Positions 5,301-7,414 of a stretch of 7,414 bases of DNA are shown piece after piece; within the stretch, counting starts at the first letter, position 1; each line of letters starts with the position of its first letter. Origin of the DNA: Pseudomonadota bacterium (GTDB lineage: Bacteria; Pseudomonadota; Alphaproteobacteria; Rhizobiales; Devosiaceae); assembly GCA_023433985.1 (NCBI GenBank), contig JAEYTN010000535.1, forward strand, positions 1 through 7,414, read 5' to 3'. The notes under the pieces are model-generated. The model was given only the letters and a program-made list of their open reading frames with translations, was not told the origin of the DNA and searched no databases. Position numbers and translations under genes: made by a program.

Positions 5301-6320
5301 ATGAACGTTCCCAGCGAAATGACTGCCATTGCCATCGCTGCGCCGGGTGGCCCCGAGATGCTGCAGCCGGTGCGGCAGGCGACCCCGGTGCCGAGGCCCG
5401 GCGAGGTGCTGATCCGCGTCGCCGCCGCGGGGCTGAACGCGCCGGATCTTGGGCAAAGGCGCGGCAGCTACGCGCCGCCCCCGGGGGCCTCGCCGCTGCC
5501 GGGGCTGGAGGTTGCCGGCGAGGTCGCGTCGCTGGGGGACGGAGCCGCCCGCTTCGCCATCGGCGAGCCTGTCGTGGCACTGACCAATGGCGGCGGGTAT
5601 GCCGAGTTCGTGGCGGTGCCCGCGGGACAGGTATTGCCGTTGCCCGTCGGCTGGTCACCGGTCGAGGGGGCGACGCTGCCCGAGACCTACTTCACGGTGC
5701 AGCAGACGCTGGTGATGCGCGCCGGCCTTGCTGCCGGCATGTGGGTGCTGATCCATGGTGGTGCGGGCGGCATCGGCGGCACCGCGATCCAGGTGTCGCG
5801 GCTATATGGGGCGCGTCCCATCGCCGTTGTTTCCTCGGCCGAGAAGGCTGCGTATGCCCTGGGCCTCGGCGCCGAGGCGGCGATCCGGCATGACACGGAG
5901 GATTTCGTCGCGCGGACCCTGGCGATCACGGGGGAGCATGGTGCCGATCGGGTCATCGACATGGTGGCGGGCGAGAACCTCGAGCGGAACATCGCTGCCA
6001 GCGCCCGCTTCGGCCACATCGTGCTGCTGGCCACCGCGGGCGGTGCCAAGGCCGAGATCAACGCCGCCCGGCTGATGATGAAGCAGCTGACGCTGTCGGG
6101 CTCGACGCTGAGGCCACAGACCAGCGAGGTGAAGGCGACGATCGCCGCGAGCCTCCGGGACGGGGTCTGGCCGGCACTGGCGGATGGGAGGATCAGCAAG
6201 CCGCGTATCCAGCGCTTCGCGCTCGCCGACGCCCCGGCCGCGCACCGCGCCCTCGAAGCCCGCGAGAATTATGGGAAGATCGTGCTCGTTACTGACTTCG
6301 GGCGCAATCAATCCAATTGA
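5301..6320 (+). CDS. NAD(P)H:quinone oxidoreductase, PIG3/zeta-crystallin type
   Basis: A 339-aa zinc-independent member of the medium-chain dehydrogenase/reductase superfamily. It probably reduces quinones or related carbonyls with NADPH in the cytoplasm. The N-terminal GroES-like domain (about 8-130) has APGGPEML, PGEVLIRVAAAGLNAPDL and the LPGLEVAGEV motif (66-75). The LPETYFTV segment (126-133) is typical of the PIG3 subgroup. The Rossmann domain starts at VLIHGGAGGIGGTAIQ (149-164), and the C-terminal KIVLV (326-330) is characteristic. I see no cysteine in the protein, so no zinc can be bound by cysteine ligands, as expected for this group. ATG 5301 fits homologues that start a few residues before an internal Met, but no Shine-Dalgarno precedes it; ATG 5319 is the alternative. 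The trcR promoter overlaps its 3' end. Confidence 0.92.
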   Translation: MNVPSEMTAIAIAAPGGPEMLQPVRQATPVPRPGEVLIRVAAAGLNAPDLGQRRGSYAPPPGASPLPGLEVAGEVASLGDGAARFAIGEPVVALTNGGGYAEFVAVPAGQVLPLPVGWSPVEGATLPETYFTVQQTLVMRAGLAAGMWVLIHGGAGGIGGTAIQVSRLYGARPIAVVSSAEKAAYALGLGAEAAIRHDTEDFVARTLAITGEHGADRVIDMVAGENLERNIAASARFGHIVLLATAGGAKAEINAARLMMKQLTLSGSTLRPQTSEVKATIAASLRDGVWPALADGRISKPRIQRFALADAPAAHRALEARENYGKIVLVTDFGRNQSN

Positions 6321-6345
6321 AACGGTCCGAAGCGGCGCGTATATA
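6317..6345 (+). promoter_or_regulatory. Strong promoter of the TrcR-like gene
   Basis: TTGAAA (6317-6322), a 17-bp spacer and TATATA (6340-6345) are the best sigma-70-type match in the window. The -35 contains the TGA stop of the oxidoreductase gene (6318-6320). Transcription would start near 6352, leaving a leader of about 77 bases. Confidence 0.7.
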
Positions 6346-6374
6346 GGGCGTTATTCCCCCTCATCGTGAACCAC

Positions 6375-6413
6375 GAGGCGGGGCGGACGGGCAAGAAAAC
6401 CCGGCCGCGCCTC
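6375..6413 (+). promoter_or_regulatory. Long hairpin in the TrcR leader, abutting the Shine-Dalgarno
   Basis: GAGGCG (6375-6380) pairs with CGCCTC (6408-6413). Inside, CGG-A-CGGG (6384-6391) pairs with CCCG-G-CCG (6400-6407) around an A-rich 8-base loop, with one mismatch. The ribosome site AAGGAGA (6414-6420) begins immediately after the stem, 8 bp before ATG 6429. No T-run follows, so it is not a terminator. Confidence 0.45.
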
Positions 6414-6428
6414 AAGGAGAGATTTATC

Positions 6429-7154
6429 ATGGCCACGCCCCTTCTGATGCCCAAGGCAACCGCCGTCTGGCTGGTCGACAATACCGCCCTGTCGTTCGAG
6501 CAGATCGCCGCCTTCTGCGGCCTGCATCCCCTCGAGGTGCAGGGCGTGGCCGATGGCGACGTGGCGAGCGGCATCATGGGCGTGAACCCGATCCAGAACG
6601 GCCAGCTGACCCGCGAGGAGATCGAGCACGCCGAGAGCGACCCCAGCTACCGGATGAAGCTCTCGGACCCCAAGGTCCGCGTCGCCGCGCCCAAGCGCAA
6701 GGGTCCGCGCTATACCCCGATTTCGCGCCGCAACGAGCGCCCCAATGCCATCAAGTGGCTCCTGCGCAACCATCCCGAGATGAAGGATGCGCAGATCATG
6801 CGGCTCGTGGGCACCACCAAGTCGACCATCGACGCGGTGTGCGACGGCACGCACTGGAACAATGCCAACATCACCCCGATGGACCCGGTGACGCTGGGCC
6901 TGTGCAGTCAGATCGACCTCGACCTCGAGGTGAAGCGCGCATCGAAGGGTGCCGCCGCGCCGGACGAGGCCGATCAGGGCACCATGCTGCTCACCGCCGA
7001 GGAAGCCCTGTCGAGCGCCGAACGCCGCGCCGCAGCGCTGGAGGAATTCGGTAGCGACGAGAGCGGCGAGGGCCGTCCCGAGCGCGACGAAGAGCTTGAC
7101 GCCGATTCGGTGTTCGCCAAACTGAAGTCTCTCAAGGGCGATTCCGACAAGTAA
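6429..7154 (+). CDS. trcR: TrcR-like (DUF1013) cell-cycle transcriptional regulator
   Basis: A 241-aa protein of the DUF1013 family (PF06242), which is found in alphaproteobacteria and is named cell-cycle transcriptional regulator TrcR in current annotation. Its exact targets are not something I can state. Two similar helix-turn-helix-like segments are visible: 21-45 (LSFEQIAAFCGLHPLEVQGV then ADG) and 118-144 (MKDAQIMRLVGTTKSTIDAV then CDG). A basic linker sits between them (KVRVAAPKRKGPRYTPISRR, 82-101). Residues 175-241 are acidic and probably disordered apart from a helix near 190-206. ATG 6429 is chosen because AAGGAGA lies 8 bp before it; the open frame to 6366 would cover the leader hairpin. 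It has its own strong promoter and is probably cotranscribed with the antiporter gene 36 bp downstream. Family is firm. Confidence 0.9.
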   Translation: MATPLLMPKATAVWLVDNTALSFEQIAAFCGLHPLEVQGVADGDVASGIMGVNPIQNGQLTREEIEHAESDPSYRMKLSDPKVRVAAPKRKGPRYTPISRRNERPNAIKWLLRNHPEMKDAQIMRLVGTTKSTIDAVCDGTHWNNANITPMDPVTLGLCSQIDLDLEVKRASKGAAAPDEADQGTMLLTAEEALSSAERRAAALEEFGSDESGEGRPERDEELDADSVFAKLKSLKGDSDK

Positions 7155-7190
7155 GGCCAGACGCCGCGTTCCGCGCGGGCAGGATTTCCG

Positions 7191-7414
7191 ATGGAAGGCA
7201 ACCTCCTGCTCGCGATCTTTGTGCTCCTGGCGGCCACCGTGCTGCTGGTCCCGCTCGCCAAGTGGGCGGGACTGGGCACCATCCTCGGCTATCTCGCCGC
7301 CGGCATCCTGATCGGCCCCTACGGGCTGCAGCTCGTTTCCGACAGCGAGCTCATCCACAACATCGCCGAGTTCGGCGTGGTGATGATGTTGTTCCTCATC
7401 GGCCTTGAGGTCGA
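7191..7414 (+). CDS. CPA2/Kef-type monovalent cation:proton antiporter, N-terminal part
   Basis: The first 74 codons of an inner-membrane antiporter of the CPA2 family (KefB/KefC/RosB-like), which exchanges K+ or Na+ for H+. The gene continues past the window edge. Visible are a first membrane helix (about 4-20), the signature GTILGYLAAGILIGPYGLQL (28-47) and the start of a further helix (IAEFGVVMMLFLIGLEV, 58-74), all typical of the family N-terminus. ATG 7191 has AGGA (7181-7184) 6 bp upstream. No terminator separates it from the TrcR-like gene (36-bp gap), so it is probably in the same transcript. Whether a C-terminal TrkA-N domain is present cannot be seen, so KefB, KefC and YbaL-type assignments remain open. 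Confidence 0.9.
   Translation, partial: MEGNLLLAIFVLLAATVLLVPLAKWAGLGTILGYLAAGILIGPYGLQLVSDSELIHNIAEFGVVMMLFLIGLEV

Noticed and set aside
7155..7190. Possible terminator between the TrcR-like and antiporter genes
   Set aside because: Only a 4-bp CGCG stem without a T-run; the two genes are better read as cotranscribed.
6351..7358. 335-codon minus-strand frame opposite the TrcR-like gene
   Set aside because: Antisense shadow; the plus strand has a strong ribosome site, promoter and conserved protein.

Overview
This is a GC-rich chromosomal segment that looks like an alphaproteobacterium of the order Hyphomicrobiales (Rhizobiales). The evidence is a cysteine-free L31 beginning [19 protein letters not shown], plus three families largely confined to this class: an RcdA-like/DUF1465 protein, a DUF1192 protein and a TrcR-like/DUF1013 protein. 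A Devosia-like genus is possible, but I cannot establish it. There are no insertion sequences, phage genes, CRISPR arrays, tRNAs or rRNAs. It reads as core chromosome.

Layout. (1) 64-777 (+) encodes a secreted SGNH/GDSL hydrolase, converging on (2) an ABC exporter half-transporter at 795-2618 (-). (3) The exporter diverges from rpmE (2795-3016, +) across a 176-bp region holding candidate promoters and a potentially switching rpmE leader. rpmE ends in a strong intrinsic terminator that runs into the tail of (4) a minus-strand pair: the RcdA-like gene (3500-4003) followed 5 bp later by a GFA-family zinc protein gene (3075-3494). (5) The 400-bp gap 4004-4403 is the most information-dense non-coding part. 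It has a perfect CtrA-type box (GTTAA-N7-TTAAC), a CcrM-type GANTC site 2 bp away, several further TTAA half-sites, and a minus-strand intrinsic terminator preceded by two hairpins and a CCUCCC stretch. That is the architecture of a small RNA or an attenuated leader for rcdA. (6) 4404-5006 (+) is an exported SH3-domain protein whose stop codon overlaps that of (7) a 61-aa DUF1192 protein (5003-5188, -). (8) 5301-6320 (+) is a zinc-free, PIG3-like quinone oxidoreductase. (9) 6429-7154 (+) is a TrcR/DUF1013 regulator with a near-consensus promoter that overlaps the end of the oxidoreductase gene. (10) 7191-7414 (+) is the start of a CPA2/Kef-type cation:proton antiporter, cut by the window edge.

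How it fits together. The unifying theme is cell-cycle control. An adaptor family used to deliver CtrA to ClpXP (RcdA), a CtrA-type operator beside a methylation site, and a TrcR-family regulator all lie within 4 kb. The most interesting hypothesis is that CtrA acts on the rcdA/SH3 intergenic region, giving feedback on its own degradation, with a terminated minus-strand RNA in between. The other genes (exporter, oxidoreductase, hydrolase, antiporter) are ordinary housekeeping or envelope functions.
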